The position numbers and the translations under genes are program-made. From positions 34,063 to 98,062 of the forward strand of contig NZ_JXKD01000008.1 of the NCBI RefSeq assembly GCF_001885765.1: a DNA stretch of 64,000 bases. Direction: 5' to 3'. Below are positions 1 to 8,837 of the stretch, in pieces; position 1 is the first letter of the stretch, and each line of letters opens with the position of its first letter. Source of the stretch: Enterococcus aquimarinus (GTDB taxonomy: Bacteria; Bacillota; Bacilli; Lactobacillales; Enterococcaceae). A model generated the notes under the pieces. The model was not told the origin of the DNA and made no database searches. It saw only the letters and a program-made list of their open reading frames with translations.

Positions 1-65
1 TACGTGATATTTCTGAGAAGGATTTGACCGTTTATCATAAAGAGTCGTTGATTGATATTGAGTAA
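1..65 (+). CDS. 3' end of an unidentified gene (partial)
   Basis: Only the last 20 codons lie in the window, read in the third frame from base 3 to a TAA at 63-65 (RDISEKDLTVYHKESLIDIE). The mix of charged and hydrophobic residues looks like real coding sequence. The gene starts outside the window. There are no motifs, so I cannot assign a function. Confidence 0.45.
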   Translation, partial: RDISEKDLTVYHKESLIDIE

Positions 66-92
66 ATTGAAATGACTCATGAATAGAAAAAT

Positions 93-125
93 CAAAACAA
101 TGATTTCCTCAGGCTCATTGTTTTG
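93..125 (+). terminator. hairpin after the partial gene
   Basis: A perfect 11-bp inverted repeat (CAAAACAATGA / TCATTGTTTTG) with an 11-nt loop lies 28 bp after the partial gene's stop. It is followed by a pyrimidine-rich tract rather than a clean T-run, so it is a probable but not classical terminator. Confidence 0.45.
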
Positions 126-244
126 CTTGCGTTGTTCTCTCTTAGATTAATTATTTAAGGTAGTTTCTTGATTGGAAGACCATTATCTCGTTCCTTATCA
201 GACGCTTATTCAACTGGCCTCTCTTTCGTAAAATAAAATAGCAA

Positions 245-272
245 TGCGATTTTTAATATCGCAAATTTTTTT
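245..272 (+). terminator. short hairpin with T-run
   Basis: TGCGAT and ATCGCA form a 6-bp stem followed by seven T residues. It looks like a weak Rho-independent terminator that would insulate the abiE promoter from upstream transcription. Confidence 0.4.
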
Positions 273-297
273 CTTTCTCAATTCAAATATATTCTCG

Positions 298-341
298 TTT
301 TTAAAGTGCCTAAATATAATGTTTTTTAGGCACTTTAAAAA
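298..341. promoter_or_regulatory. 17-bp inverted repeat, candidate AbiEi operator
   Basis: Two perfect 17-bp arms (298-314 and 325-341, core GTGCCTAAA / TTTAGGCAC) flank a 10-nt spacer. The right arm covers the -35 position of the promoter whose -10 is TATAAT at 357-362. AbiEi antitoxins are known to bind inverted repeats in their own promoter, so this is probably the autoregulatory operator. The binding itself is inferred. Confidence 0.65.
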
Positions 342-362
342 GCTTAAAAAAACTGGTATAAT
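334..362 (+). promoter_or_regulatory. promoter of the abiE operon
   Basis: The -10 is a perfect TATAAT at 357-362. A weak -35 (TTTAAA, 334-339) sits 17 bp upstream inside the right arm of the palindrome. It lies about 45 bp before the antitoxin start. Confidence 0.6.
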
Positions 363-407
363 AGTCATAATAGCACATTCATATATTAGAAAGGTGGTTT
401 TATAATA

Positions 408-1019
408 TTGACGAATTTAGATAGAATAAAGAATAAAATTAAAAGAGCTCCCAAAGGGTCTTTATTTATTTTGGGGGACTTTTCTCATTTAAATATCCCT
501 TATAATACTTTAAAAGAATACATTCGTCGATTAGTAAAATCTGGTGAGTTACGGTTAGTTTATCGCGGAATTTATCAGAAACCTAAATTTAATAATAAGT
601 TAAATAGAGAGGTCCCTGCATCTCCAAGTGACATCGCCAATACCTACGCTCGAAAGAATAACTGGAAGATTGTTCCTTCTGGAGATACAGCACTAAATCA
701 ACTTGGATTAACGACTCAAGTACCTAATACTTATCAATATAAAAGTAGTGGACCAAATCGTGAAATCATTTTAAAAAGTGGCATAAAAATCTCTTTCGAA
801 AATACTGTATCGAGAGAAATAGATATGGAAAAAACGTCTGCACTAGTCATCGAAGCTTTAAAATCTATTGGAGAAGAAAATGCGAACGATGACGTATTAA
901 AAATGATTACAGACAAATTATCGGATACTCAACTTAAGCAACTCAGAAAAGATGTCGCTTTATCAAGGAACTGGATACGTGATTTAGTTGTGATCATGGA
1001 GGAGAATATCGAATGTTAG
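408..1019 (+). CDS. abiEi: AbiEi-type antitoxin (type IV toxin-antitoxin system, DUF6088-like)
   Basis: The 203-residue protein begins with a winged-helix-like region (about residues 5-70, with PYNTLKEYIRRLVKSGEL as recognition-helix-like sequence). An AbiEi-type C-terminal region follows, containing SGDTALNQLGL near residue 92. The start is a TTG, chosen because AAGGTGG lies 10 nt upstream and no in-frame ATG is near. It overlaps the toxin gene by 7 nt, which is typical of translationally coupled AbiE pairs. In known systems AbiEi neutralises AbiEii without a direct complex and represses its own promoter. Family membership is inferred from context and motifs. It could also be called a DUF6088 regulator. 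Confidence 0.75.
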   Translation: MTNLDRIKNKIKRAPKGSLFILGDFSHLNIPYNTLKEYIRRLVKSGELRLVYRGIYQKPKFNNKLNREVPASPSDIANTYARKNNWKIVPSGDTALNQLGLTTQVPNTYQYKSSGPNREIILKSGIKISFENTVSREIDMEKTSALVIEALKSIGEENANDDVLKMITDKLSDTQLKQLRKDVALSRNWIRDLVVIMEENIEC

Positions 1020-2014
1020 AATTTCTAAAAATGAGCACTACAGAAAAAAACGATACCTACAGAATCGTTTCAGAAGAAAAAAAAATAAATGAAGCTATTA
1101 TAGAAAAAGACTACTGGGTTGTTCTGATGCTCTATCTTTTATTCACAGAGTCAAAGTTCAAAAAATTCTTTGCATTTAAAGGTGGGACTTCTTTATCTAA
1201 GTCATACCATAAAATACAACGTTTTTCAGAAGATATTGATTTAATTTTAGATTGGCGAGTATTAGGTTACAAAAAAGAGGAACCTTGGGAACACCGGAGT
1301 AAAACTGGGCAACGAAAATTTAATGATGAAGCAAATGAAAAAGCAGCTCAATGGATTAGCGATCAATTAATTCCGGAACTCAATCGTCTTTTTGAAACAC
1401 TAAACATCAAAAATATGAGGTTAACTATTTCTGAAAGAGATCCCCAAACCATTCAAGTGTTTTATCCCAATGATTTTAATGATACAAGTATCTTACAAGA
1501 AATCCGACTAGAAATCGGACCTTTAGCAGCTTGGACACCGATTACAAACAAAGAGGTTTCTGCCTATCTTGTAGAAGAATTTCCTCATCTATTTCACAAA
1601 AAAACGGTTACCGTACCTACAGTTGAAGCAAAACGCACTTTTTGGGAAAAAGTGACTATTTTACATAAAGAAGCTCATAGGATAAGTACAACTACACCCG
1701 CTAGATATTCTAGACATTATTATGACATCTATCAATTAGCTTTGTCAGAAGTCAAAATACAAGCATTAGATGATTTAAATTTATTAACGCATGTAGTAAA
1801 TTTCAAGACAAAATTTTATGCTGACAATTCTGCTAAATATGAAGATGCTGTGCCTGGTAAAATTAAATTATTACCTAATGAGTATCAGATAGACAACCTA
1901 GAAAAGGACTATCAGTTAATGGAAAATATGATTTTTGGCGACTATCCTAGTTTTAATCTTATCTTAGCTAAACTAAAAGAATTAGAAATCGAAATCAATG
2001 GGTGCTTGAACTAG
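1013..2014 (+). CDS. abiEii: AbiEii/AbiGii-family nucleotidyltransferase toxin
   Basis: This 333-residue protein has the DNA-polymerase-beta-like nucleotidyltransferase signature of AbiEii toxins. GGTSLSK is at residues 57-63, then the metal-binding pair D74 and D76 in SEDIDLI. Further on are WEKVTILHKEAHR and RHYYDIYQL, which match the later conserved blocks of the family. The known relative MenT3 transfers nucleotides to tRNA and blocks growth, and AbiE systems act as phage-abortive modules. The ATG at 1013 has a GGAGGA site (998-1003) inside the antitoxin gene. All catalytic residues I can identify are intact, so the toxin appears functional. Confidence 0.85.
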   Translation: MLEFLKMSTTEKNDTYRIVSEEKKINEAIIEKDYWVVLMLYLLFTESKFKKFFAFKGGTSLSKSYHKIQRFSEDIDLILDWRVLGYKKEEPWEHRSKTGQRKFNDEANEKAAQWISDQLIPELNRLFETLNIKNMRLTISERDPQTIQVFYPNDFNDTSILQEIRLEIGPLAAWTPITNKEVSAYLVEEFPHLFHKKTVTVPTVEAKRTFWEKVTILHKEAHRISTTTPARYSRHYYDIYQLALSEVKIQALDDLNLLTHVVNFKTKFYADNSAKYEDAVPGKIKLLPNEYQIDNLEKDYQLMENMIFGDYPSFNLILAKLKELEIEINGCLN

Positions 2015-2519
2015 GTAAAATATTATCCGGTGTGAACCTTCGAATTGAACAGTGTCAGCAAAAAAGAGTCCATCTTTCCAGAATTTGGTTGTATAACTTT
2101 TAGTGTTGATAAGTGATATTCGTATCGTTTTTCACCACTTTTTCTGGGTATATTATTTTTAATGTTAACGGACGCATCGCTTTACTATTTTCTTTTATTT
2201 CGTTCTTTTTTTAATAAAATAAGTATCAAAAGAGATTCGATACTAGCGGACCGGAGAAAAACGTCTTGTGTCGGCTGCGTCAAAAGACGAAATGTGAATT
2301 ACTCTAGGTTTGTGCTTGAGCACTTACCTAGAGTTTGAAGCTTTCGAGCTGATCGTCACGCGGAAGCCTGATACTGTATCCGTAACTCGCTTTGCTTCGA
2401 ACGGCTTCAGCAATTACAGGCTCGAAGCGGTCTCGCAGCCCCTCACACAAGGCGATTTTTCGTAGGGGAGCGCGAGATTCCATCAACACTATTTGCAGAA
2501 CAGGCCAGAATTCCAGCAC
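2015..2519. other. intergenic region with a GC-rich, hairpin-rich element (about 2240-2519)
   Basis: No convincing gene is present. The first 220 bp are AT-rich. From about 2240 the base composition changes: I count 95 G/C in 180 bases over 2341-2520 (53 percent), well above the surroundings. The segment is full of inverted repeats: CGTCTT/AAGACG, the nested hairpin ACTCTAGGT..ACCTAGAGT with inner GTGCT/AGCAC (2301-2334), GAAGCC/GGCTTC, and CTCGC..GCGAG enclosing CCCCT/AGGGG. This could be a structured RNA or the remnant of a mobile element. A 65-codon minus-strand reading frame here has no ribosome-binding site and its stop lies in a hairpin, so I do not call it. Confidence 0.4.
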
Positions 2520-2560
2520 AAACACCCTTAAGCTAGAGCGAATCTAACTTAAGGGTGTTT
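2520..2560. terminator. hairpin downstream of the V-ATPase operon
   Basis: A perfect 13-bp stem (AAACACCCTTAAG / CTTAAGGGTGTTT) lies 47 bp past the end of ntpD. It has only a short T tract on either strand. It probably ends the ntp operon and may also serve transcription coming from the left. Confidence 0.6.
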
Positions 2561-2607
2561 TCGATAGACAGGTGCCTAGAGCATACTTTCGGCAATCCTC
2601 ATTTCTT

Positions 2608-3249
2608 CTATTCGTCTTCCATTTCTAAAATATCAATGACCTTCATCAATCGTGTCACATTGCCGCGCTCGTTTTCATCGAGCGTGTTTTCAATGTGCGC
2701 GATTGTTTCTGTTAAGTTTGGAATGGTTAAATACTCCAAGGCGTTGACACGCCGCTTTGTCGTTTCAATTTCTTTTGCAATTAATTGACAGGTTTTTTCG
2801 ATTTCGGCGAGTTGTAACATTAACGGTAACATCGAATCTAAGTAATCTAACGATAAATCGAGTTCACTTGTCGTTGAGACAAAGCCATAAGAAAAATCAT
2901 CGACATCGCTATCTTCTTGATACATCGTATTTAAAACGGGAACTTCGGTGTTCATAATACTTTTGGTCTGAACATCTAGTGACACTTTATTAAACGGGAT
3001 CGAAAAGGCTTCTTCTAAGACGTGATCGGGAATGACACTCGAGGCTAAGACGTACTCTTTCATGCCTTTTTGCAGCGAGCTGTCCATTTTTTTACGGAGT
3101 TCTTGATTTTTTTTGACTAATAGAATAAATTGACGCACGAGTTCATCTTGCTTATCCTTTAACAACTTATGTCCCCTGGTGGCCGTCCCTAGTCGTTTAC
3201 GGAGTCGACTGAGTTCCATTCGTGTCGGATTGACATTTAAAATCGCCAT
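2608..3249 (-). CDS. ntpD: V-type ATPase subunit D (central rotor shaft)
   Basis: The 213-residue protein starts [20 protein letters not shown], the typical opening of V/A-type ATPase subunit D. Long N- and C-terminal helices form the coiled-coil rotor shaft inside the A3B3 head, and the N-terminal lysine- and arginine-rich helix and the C-terminal NVTRLMKVID stretch fit this. It is the last gene of the operon. Its ATG overlaps the ntpB stop by one base (TAATG), implying translational coupling. In E. hirae ntpH and ntpJ follow here. They are absent from this window and a hairpin comes next instead. Confidence 0.95.
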   Translation of the reverse strand: MAILNVNPTRMELSRLRKRLGTATRGHKLLKDKQDELVRQFILLVKKNQELRKKMDSSLQKGMKEYVLASSVIPDHVLEEAFSIPFNKVSLDVQTKSIMNTEVPVLNTMYQEDSDVDDFSYGFVSTTSELDLSLDYLDSMLPLMLQLAEIEKTCQLIAKEIETTKRRVNALEYLTIPNLTETIAHIENTLDENERGNVTRLMKVIDILEMEDE

Positions 3250-4637
3250 TAGTCATTCAGCTCCTTCGTATCCGGTAAGAATTCTGCAATGTATTCTTCT
3301 TTGATGCGACTGAGTTCTTCTTTTGGTAAAGTGGCGAGGAGTCGCCAGCTAATATCCAAGGTTTCTTCAATGCTACGGTTCACATAGAATCCTTGGTTTA
3401 AATATTCTTTTTCGAATAAATCGGCAAAACGAGCGTACTTGCGGTCGACTTCCGATAAGGCTGACTCGCCTAAAACGACGGCTAGTTCTTTTGCATCTTT
3501 TCCATCGGCATACGCGGCATAAATTTGATTCATCGTCGCAGCATGGTCTTTTCTTGTTTTGTCTTCGCCGGTTCCTTTGTCTTTTAGACGAGATAAGCTT
3601 GGCAAGACATCAATCGGGGGATTGATGTTACGCTTAGCTAATTCCGGTGATAAAATGATTTGCCCTTCGGTAATATAACCCGTTAAATCAGGAATGGGAT
3701 GGGTTTTATCATTGTCTGGCATCGTCAAAATCGGAATTTGTGTAATCGAGCCTGGTTTATCTGTTAACATGCCGGCGCGCTCATACAGTCCGGCTAAATC
3801 GGTATATAAATAACCTGGGTAGCCACGACGTCCGGGGACTTCGCGACGAGCGGCGGAGATTTCACGCAAGGCTTCGCAGTAGTTCGTCATATCAGTTAAA
3901 ATGACTAAGACGTGCATGCCTTTTTCAAATGCGAGATATTCAGCGGCGGTTAAGGCCATGCGTGGGGTCGCAATACGTTCGATGGCCGGATCGTTGGCTA
4001 AGTTTAAAAACATCACGGAACGATCGAGTGCACCTGTTTTGCGAAACTCATCAATGAAAAATTCCGATTCTTCAAAAGGAATCCCAATGGCTCCAAAGAC
4101 GATGGCAAAATTCCCTTCGTCGTTTGGCACGGTTGCTTGCCGTGCGATTTGGGCGGCCATTTCTTTATGAGGCAAGCCAGCTGAAGAGAAAATCGGTAAT
4201 TTTTGACCACGGACAAGAGTATTTAAATGGTCAATAGCTGAAATCCCGGTTTGGATAAACTCATCCGGAAAGGCGCGGGCCATCGGATTAATCGAGGCAC
4301 CATTGACGTCCACGCGTTTATCTGGAATAATCCGCGGGCCATTGTCAATCGGTTGTCCGGTCCCATCAAAGATCCGACCTAACATGTCTTCTGAAACACC
4401 AAGGCTTAAACCAGTCCCGAGAAAACGGACCCGGCTTTCTTCGGCACCTAAATTACTTGTGCCTTCAAAGACTTGGACAATTGCTTTGTCTTTGGTGACT
4501 TCGAGGACTTGCCCTCGGCGAATTTCACCGCTATCGGTGCGGATCTCAACGAGTTCATCATATTTGACGCCTTCGACATTTTCGACGACCATAATTGGGC
4601 CATAAATTTCAGAGACGGAACGGTATTCTTTTAACAT
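3249..4637 (-). CDS. ntpB: V-type ATPase subunit B (non-catalytic)
   Basis: At 462 residues it has the usual length for the non-catalytic B subunit. It opens with [18 protein letters not shown] and contains the family block [18 protein letters not shown] in place of a true Walker A P-loop, as expected for a subunit that binds but does not hydrolyse nucleotide. [21 protein letters not shown] is a further hallmark. Three copies alternate with NtpA in the V1 head. The start is directly next to the ntpA stop, with GGAGGG in the end of ntpA as ribosome-binding site. Confidence 0.96.
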   Translation of the reverse strand: MLKEYRSVSEIYGPIMVVENVEGVKYDELVEIRTDSGEIRRGQVLEVTKDKAIVQVFEGTSNLGAEESRVRFLGTGLSLGVSEDMLGRIFDGTGQPIDNGPRIIPDKRVDVNGASINPMARAFPDEFIQTGISAIDHLNTLVRGQKLPIFSSAGLPHKEMAAQIARQATVPNDEGNFAIVFGAIGIPFEESEFFIDEFRKTGALDRSVMFLNLANDPAIERIATPRMALTAAEYLAFEKGMHVLVILTDMTNYCEALREISAARREVPGRRGYPGYLYTDLAGLYERAGMLTDKPGSITQIPILTMPDNDKTHPIPDLTGYITEGQIILSPELAKRNINPPIDVLPSLSRLKDKGTGEDKTRKDHAATMNQIYAAYADGKDAKELAVVLGESALSEVDRKYARFADLFEKEYLNQGFYVNRSIEETLDISWRLLATLPKEELSRIKEEYIAEFLPDTKELND

Positions 4638-6416
4638 TTATTCCATCCCTCCTTTTTCAACAATTTGTTGAATCGTTGTTTTGATTTCTTGTTCCATTTG
4701 GGTCAGTTCTCCGAGTTTTGCTTCGGGAACATATTTGCTTCTGGCAAGGCGTTCGCGTAAGCTCACGGTGCCTTGAATAATTTCTTTAAAGTAGGCACCT
4801 AACGCAATGCCCCTTAATGCTTCATGGTAAAAGAATAAAATATTTCTTAGTAAATAAAATTGTTTTTCTCTTGAGGTGTACGTATCGACTTCGTCAAAGG
4901 CATTTTGTTGCAAGAAGTCTTGACGAATCGAACGAGCTGTGACAAGCGTCATGCGATCTTTTGGTAATAAGGCATCGACGCCGACGAGTTGAACAATTTC
5001 ATCTAAACGACTTTCTTCTTGCAATAATCCCATCGCTTCATTCACTTGTTTTGACCACTCGCCTTCAAAGACATCATCTAAATAGTCATGTAATTCATCT
5101 TCATATAATGAATAAGAATTCGTCCAGTTAATCGATGGGAAATGACGTTTTTGGGCTAAGGCGCTATCTAAGGCCCAAAAGACTTTGACGATGCGCAAGG
5201 TGTTTTGGGTGACAGGTTCACTAATGTCCCCGCCGGCTGGTGACACGGCCCCAATGGCGGTTATGCTACCTTCGCGGTCATCGCTACCCAATGTTTGGTA
5301 ACGGCCAGCACGCTCATAATATTCGGCAATTCGGCTACCTAAGTAAGCGGGATAGCCTTCATCGCCGGGAATTTCTTGTAAGCGGCCACTCATCTCACGC
5401 AAGGCTTCGGCCCAGCGCGACGTTGAATCGGCCATAATCGCGACGCTATAGCCCATATCGCGGTAATATTCCGCAATCGTAATCCCGGTATAAATCGACG
5501 CTTCACGAGCGGCAACCGGCATGTTCGACGTGTTCGCAATTAACACAGTTCGTTCCATCAAGGATTTCCCTGTTTGCGGGTCAATTAGTTCTGAGAATTC
5601 ACTAATGACGTCTTTCATCTCATTGCCGCGTTCGCCACAGCCGACATACACGACTAAATCGACATCTGACCACTTCGCAATTTGATGTTGCACGACGGTT
5701 TTCCCTGCACCAAAAGGTCCGGGAACGGCTGCGGATCCACCTTTTGCTACTGGGAAAAAGGTATCAATAATGCGTTGACCGGTCACTAACGGTTGACTTG
5801 GTTTTAATTTTTGCTGCGTTGGTCGTGGTTTACGTACCGGCCAACGTTGTAACATCGGCAATTTTTTTTCGTCGCCGCTTGGTGTTTCGATTAAACAAAT
5901 CGGTTCCGTGATGCTATAGTTCCCGGCTTTGATTTCTTTTATGACGCCACGGACGCCATTTGGCACCATGATGCGATGTTCAACGACACTCGTTTCTTGC
6001 ACGACGCCTAAAATATCGCCGGCTTCTACCGTGTCACCGACCCCTTTTTTAGGGACAAAGGTCCATTTTTTTTGCCAGTCTAGCGCATCAATCATGACAC
6101 CTCGTTCTAAATAATCACTATCGGTGACGGCCATGAATTGATCGAGTGGCCGCTGAATACCATCAAACATTTGGCCGAGTAATCCTGGCGCAAGTTCGAC
6201 AGATAATGGTGTCCCAGTTGTTTCGACGACTTCTCCTGGTCCGATACCGTTTGTTTCTTCATATACTTGAATAGAGGCAATGCCTTTTTTTAATTCAATA
6301 ATTTCCCCTAATAGCCCTTTTTCACTGACTTTACAAAGTTCGTGAATCTTGGCGCCTTTTAGGCCAATGGCTTGGACTAATGGTCCGGAAACTTTGATAA
6401 TTTCTCCAATTGCCAA
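4638..6416 (-). CDS. ntpA: V-type ATPase catalytic subunit A
   Basis: The 592-residue protein matches E. hirae NtpA in length. The Walker A motif GPFGAGKT (near residue 235) and the following [19 protein letters not shown] block define the catalytic subunit. The A-type bulge domain (about 110-200) is present, with [17 protein letters not shown]. It hydrolyses ATP to drive the rotor. It lies in the order G-A-B-D of the ntp operon with an 18-bp gap to ntpG. GGAGGAGC stands just before its start. Confidence 0.97.
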   Translation of the reverse strand: MAIGEIIKVSGPLVQAIGLKGAKIHELCKVSEKGLLGEIIELKKGIASIQVYEETNGIGPGEVVETTGTPLSVELAPGLLGQMFDGIQRPLDQFMAVTDSDYLERGVMIDALDWQKKWTFVPKKGVGDTVEAGDILGVVQETSVVEHRIMVPNGVRGVIKEIKAGNYSITEPICLIETPSGDEKKLPMLQRWPVRKPRPTQQKLKPSQPLVTGQRIIDTFFPVAKGGSAAVPGPFGAGKTVVQHQIAKWSDVDLVVYVGCGERGNEMKDVISEFSELIDPQTGKSLMERTVLIANTSNMPVAAREASIYTGITIAEYYRDMGYSVAIMADSTSRWAEALREMSGRLQEIPGDEGYPAYLGSRIAEYYERAGRYQTLGSDDREGSITAIGAVSPAGGDISEPVTQNTLRIVKVFWALDSALAQKRHFPSINWTNSYSLYEDELHDYLDDVFEGEWSKQVNEAMGLLQEESRLDEIVQLVGVDALLPKDRMTLVTARSIRQDFLQQNAFDEVDTYTSREKQFYLLRNILFFYHEALRGIALGAYFKEIIQGTVSLRERLARSKYVPEAKLGELTQMEQEIKTTIQQIVEKGGME

Positions 6417-6434
6417 ATATGCTCCTCCTCTACG

Positions 6435-6752
6435 TTAATCCTCTTGTAAAATAGCCATCCCAATTGCTTGCTCCACATTCTTATGTAAGCGAGCCATGCC
6501 AATCCCTAACGTTCCACTACTACTTGGAATCGGAATGATGGCTGGCGTTAACGCATTGTCGTAGATGGCAATTTCAGCTTCGAGCTGTTCTACAATGCGC
6601 TCGGTAATAAAAATGACGCCATATTCTTCGGCCATTTTTGCGAGTTGTTCTTTTGCTGCTTCAAGGTTCGTTATCGGAAAAACATCAATGCCTAAGCCTT
6701 TAAAAGGTAAGATCGAGTTTTTTCCGCCTAACATTCCTATTTTTTTATACAT
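6435..6752 (-). CDS. ntpG: V-type ATPase subunit F (NtpG)
   Basis: A small subunit of about 105 residues with the KIGMLGGKNSILPFKGLGID opening and the GVIFITERIVEQLE block typical of V/A-ATPase subunit F, which binds the D-subunit shaft. I place the start at the ATG (position 6752), which overlaps the last codons of ntpC by 8 nt and has GGGTG 10 nt upstream. A GTG three codons earlier is also in frame but has no spacing to a ribosome-binding site. In E. hirae nomenclature this gene is ntpG. Confidence 0.93.
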   Translation of the reverse strand: MYKKIGMLGGKNSILPFKGLGIDVFPITNLEAAKEQLAKMAEEYGVIFITERIVEQLEAEIAIYDNALTPAIIPIPSSSGTLGIGMARLHKNVEQAIGMAILQED

Positions 6753-7746
6753 ACGTTTCACGCACCCGACTTCTTAGAATTTCGACTGGAATTTTGTTGA
6801 TTTTCCCAATAAAGATCAAGCGTAAGTTTTTAATTTCAATTTCTTTGGCATATAAATACCCTAACATGGCACTCGGACCAAACGGCATAACTTTGAGTTC
6901 TTTAAAGCGCGCCATTAAGAAATTGTCTTTCATTAAATCAAATTGATTCAAAGTTTTAAATTCCTCAAATTCTTGAATACTGCTACTTACTAAATGATGG
7001 TATGGCGTTTTCGCGAGTAACGCCATAAAATCAGACAGCGAGTGTTGAATGGCACTTAACATCGGTTCTGTCGGAAGTGTGCCGCCGTCTGCGACGACTG
7101 CACTCATAAAGCCTTTTTTGCGGCCGGTAATGTAGCTGCGTAAAATGGTCGAGATATTGAAGACATCGATCATCCGTTGTCCAAGTTCGCCAAAGATTTC
7201 TCCGTTATGTCGCTTCGTAATTTCTAGAAAGTGTTGCCAGTAATAATTATCGAAAATAATATCTATGCCTTGCACTTCTTCATATTCTTCAATGTATGAA
7301 AACACTTCTTCCAGGCAATCAATTATCGCTTGTGGCAATGCTTGGTGCTTTCTTGTTTGCACACCTTCTTTTAAATGCGTTAACGAAACGGAGCCAAACG
7401 GGACAAGTAAATGAGCTAAATCTTCCTTGGTATACCACATTTTGACGAGAACTTTTAAGTTTTGGTAATCATATTTTAACGTAAAGACATCGACGACTTC
7501 CTTAATTGGCGTCAGGGCATAGGCCTGTTCAAAGGTTCGTTTTTCTTCCGCCAATAAGATTTGTTCAAAGTCGTGATAGTTGGTTGTTTCTTCAATGAAA
7601 TCCCCGTAAGGCGTTTCTTGCAAGATCGGAAACAGATCACGCGCATGGTCAACACTCAGTAATCGTTCCAAAAAGGGGGGATCTAATAATTGATTTTCAT
7701 ACGTTCGAATGCGAACATTGGCACTACTAAACTGAATATCTTTCAA
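6745..7746 (-). CDS. ntpC: V-type ATPase subunit C/d (NtpC)
   Basis: The family links the V1 shaft to the membrane K-ring. The protein has about 333 residues, is rich in helix, and contains the expected YDYQNLKVLVKM and FNISTILRSYITGR blocks. The start is a TTG at 7746, preceded at 5 nt by a perfect AGGAGGG. This fits the family, whose members begin near VRIRTYENQLL. An upstream in-frame start at 7782 would lie inside ntpE and lacks a ribosome-binding site. The gene sits between ntpE and ntpG as in E. hirae. Confidence 0.94.
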   Translation of the reverse strand: MKDIQFSSANVRIRTYENQLLDPPFLERLLSVDHARDLFPILQETPYGDFIEETTNYHDFEQILLAEEKRTFEQAYALTPIKEVVDVFTLKYDYQNLKVLVKMWYTKEDLAHLLVPFGSVSLTHLKEGVQTRKHQALPQAIIDCLEEVFSYIEEYEEVQGIDIIFDNYYWQHFLEITKRHNGEIFGELGQRMIDVFNISTILRSYITGRKKGFMSAVVADGGTLPTEPMLSAIQHSLSDFMALLAKTPYHHLVSSSIQEFEEFKTLNQFDLMKDNFLMARFKELKVMPFGPSAMLGYLYAKEIEIKNLRLIFIGKINKIPVEILRSRVRETYV

Positions 7747-7756
7747 ATGATCCCTC

Positions 7757-8353
7757 CTACTCTTGATTGAAAATAAATGCAATCAGTTGATAACTGAGTT
7801 CTTCTTCTTTGGATTCTAATAATGCTTCAAAAATAAAGTTAAACTCGACTTCTCCTTGTTTAAAGACGACGCCACTCCGATTCGGGATCGTTTCTTTTGC
7901 GACCTGAATTGTCAGGTCTGGTTCAAATTGAGCTTGCCAACGTTGAATCATGGTTTCGCTCACGAGTGGCGCACTTTTAGAGCCAAAGACTAGTTCCACT
8001 GTACCCGTTAATTGAACGAGCGCTAGTTTACGCTCGACGAAAGCGTCAAAGTCTTCTGCCGTGATGTTTTGCAGTTGTTCTTTGGCATCCGCGAACAATT
8101 CATCTAAGACTTGTTGCTTGGCTGCTAACATGCGGTTACGTGATTTCACGTGTAAATCTGAGACTTTTAAGCTCAATTCTTTTTGGAGTTCTTTTTCATA
8201 ACGCGCTAAGTGAGCCGCGACTTCTTTTTCAAGTTGTTGTTTTTTAATCCGTTCTTTTTTAGCAATTTCTTTTTCTGCTTCTTCGATTAAATGCGCTTGT
8301 TTTTTTTGCGCATCTTCGACAATTTTTGTCGTTAATTTTCGGATATCTGACAT
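7757..8353 (-). CDS. ntpE: V-type ATPase subunit E (peripheral stalk)
   Basis: The 198-residue protein is a highly charged coiled coil over its first 110 residues (KLTTKIVEDAQKKQAHLIEEA onward), followed by a globular domain ending in FEALLESKEEELSYQLIAFIF. This is the architecture of the E subunit, which pairs with NtpF to form the stator stalks. AGGAGG stands 6 nt before the ATG. It is spaced 10 bp from ntpK and 10 bp from ntpC. Confidence 0.94.
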   Translation of the reverse strand: MSDIRKLTTKIVEDAQKKQAHLIEEAEKEIAKKERIKKQQLEKEVAAHLARYEKELQKELSLKVSDLHVKSRNRMLAAKQQVLDELFADAKEQLQNITAEDFDAFVERKLALVQLTGTVELVFGSKSAPLVSETMIQRWQAQFEPDLTIQVAKETIPNRSGVVFKQGEVEFNFIFEALLESKEEELSYQLIAFIFNQE

Positions 8354-8363
8354 GGTTTTCCTC

Positions 8364-8837
8364 CTACATCATGACCAATAAGAAAGAAATAACGAAACCT
8401 AAGATGGCATAAGTTTCCATCATCGCAACGAAGATAATCCCCTTCGTCGTATGTTCTGGCTTTTTGGCTAAAATTTGCATTGCGGCACTGGCTCCACGAC
8501 CTTGCCAAACCCCATTGGCGATCGCTGTAATGGAAATCGGTAAGGCTGCGACAAATAAGAATAAGCCTTTTTGGAAGCTAATGTCACCAGTAATTTGTAA
8601 GTAAATCATAAAGGAAATAACGAAACCGTATAATCCTTGCGTGGCCGAAAGTAATTCTAAAATTAAGGCTTGTCCGAATTTTTCCGGTTGTTCTGAAATC
8701 AGTCCTGCAGCAGCTTGGGACGTCATCCCAACCCCAATCGTTGAACCTATCCCCCCACAAATTGTGGCTGTGGCCATTCCTAATGCGGCAAAGACTAAGC
8801 CGCCATTCTCATAAAAAAAACTAATCCAATTTTCCAT
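8364..8837 (-). CDS. ntpK: V-type ATPase K subunit (16-kDa proteolipid, Na+-type)
   Basis: A 157-residue proteolipid with four transmembrane helices in two repeats (residues 12-85 and 88-157). The known Na+ ligands of E. hirae NtpK are T64, Q65, Q110 and E139. Here T66, Q67 (SATQGLYGF), Q112 (VWQGRGAS) and E141 (MMETYAIL) occupy the same places with a constant offset of two. This supports a Na+-translocating ring rather than an H+ one. The ring is the rotor in the membrane, turning against NtpI. It directly follows ntpI with no gap. Confidence 0.96.
   Translation of the reverse strand: MENWISFFYENGGLVFAALGMATATICGGIGSTIGVGMTSQAAAGLISEQPEKFGQALILELLSATQGLYGFVISFMIYLQITGDISFQKGLFLFVAALPISITAIANGVWQGRGASAAMQILAKKPEHTTKGIIFVAMMETYAILGFVISFLLVMM

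Noticed and set aside
2328..2525. 65-codon minus-strand reading frame in the GC-rich element
   Set aside because: No ribosome-binding site, stop inside a hairpin, amino-acid composition not protein-like; the segment fits a structured RNA or remnant better.
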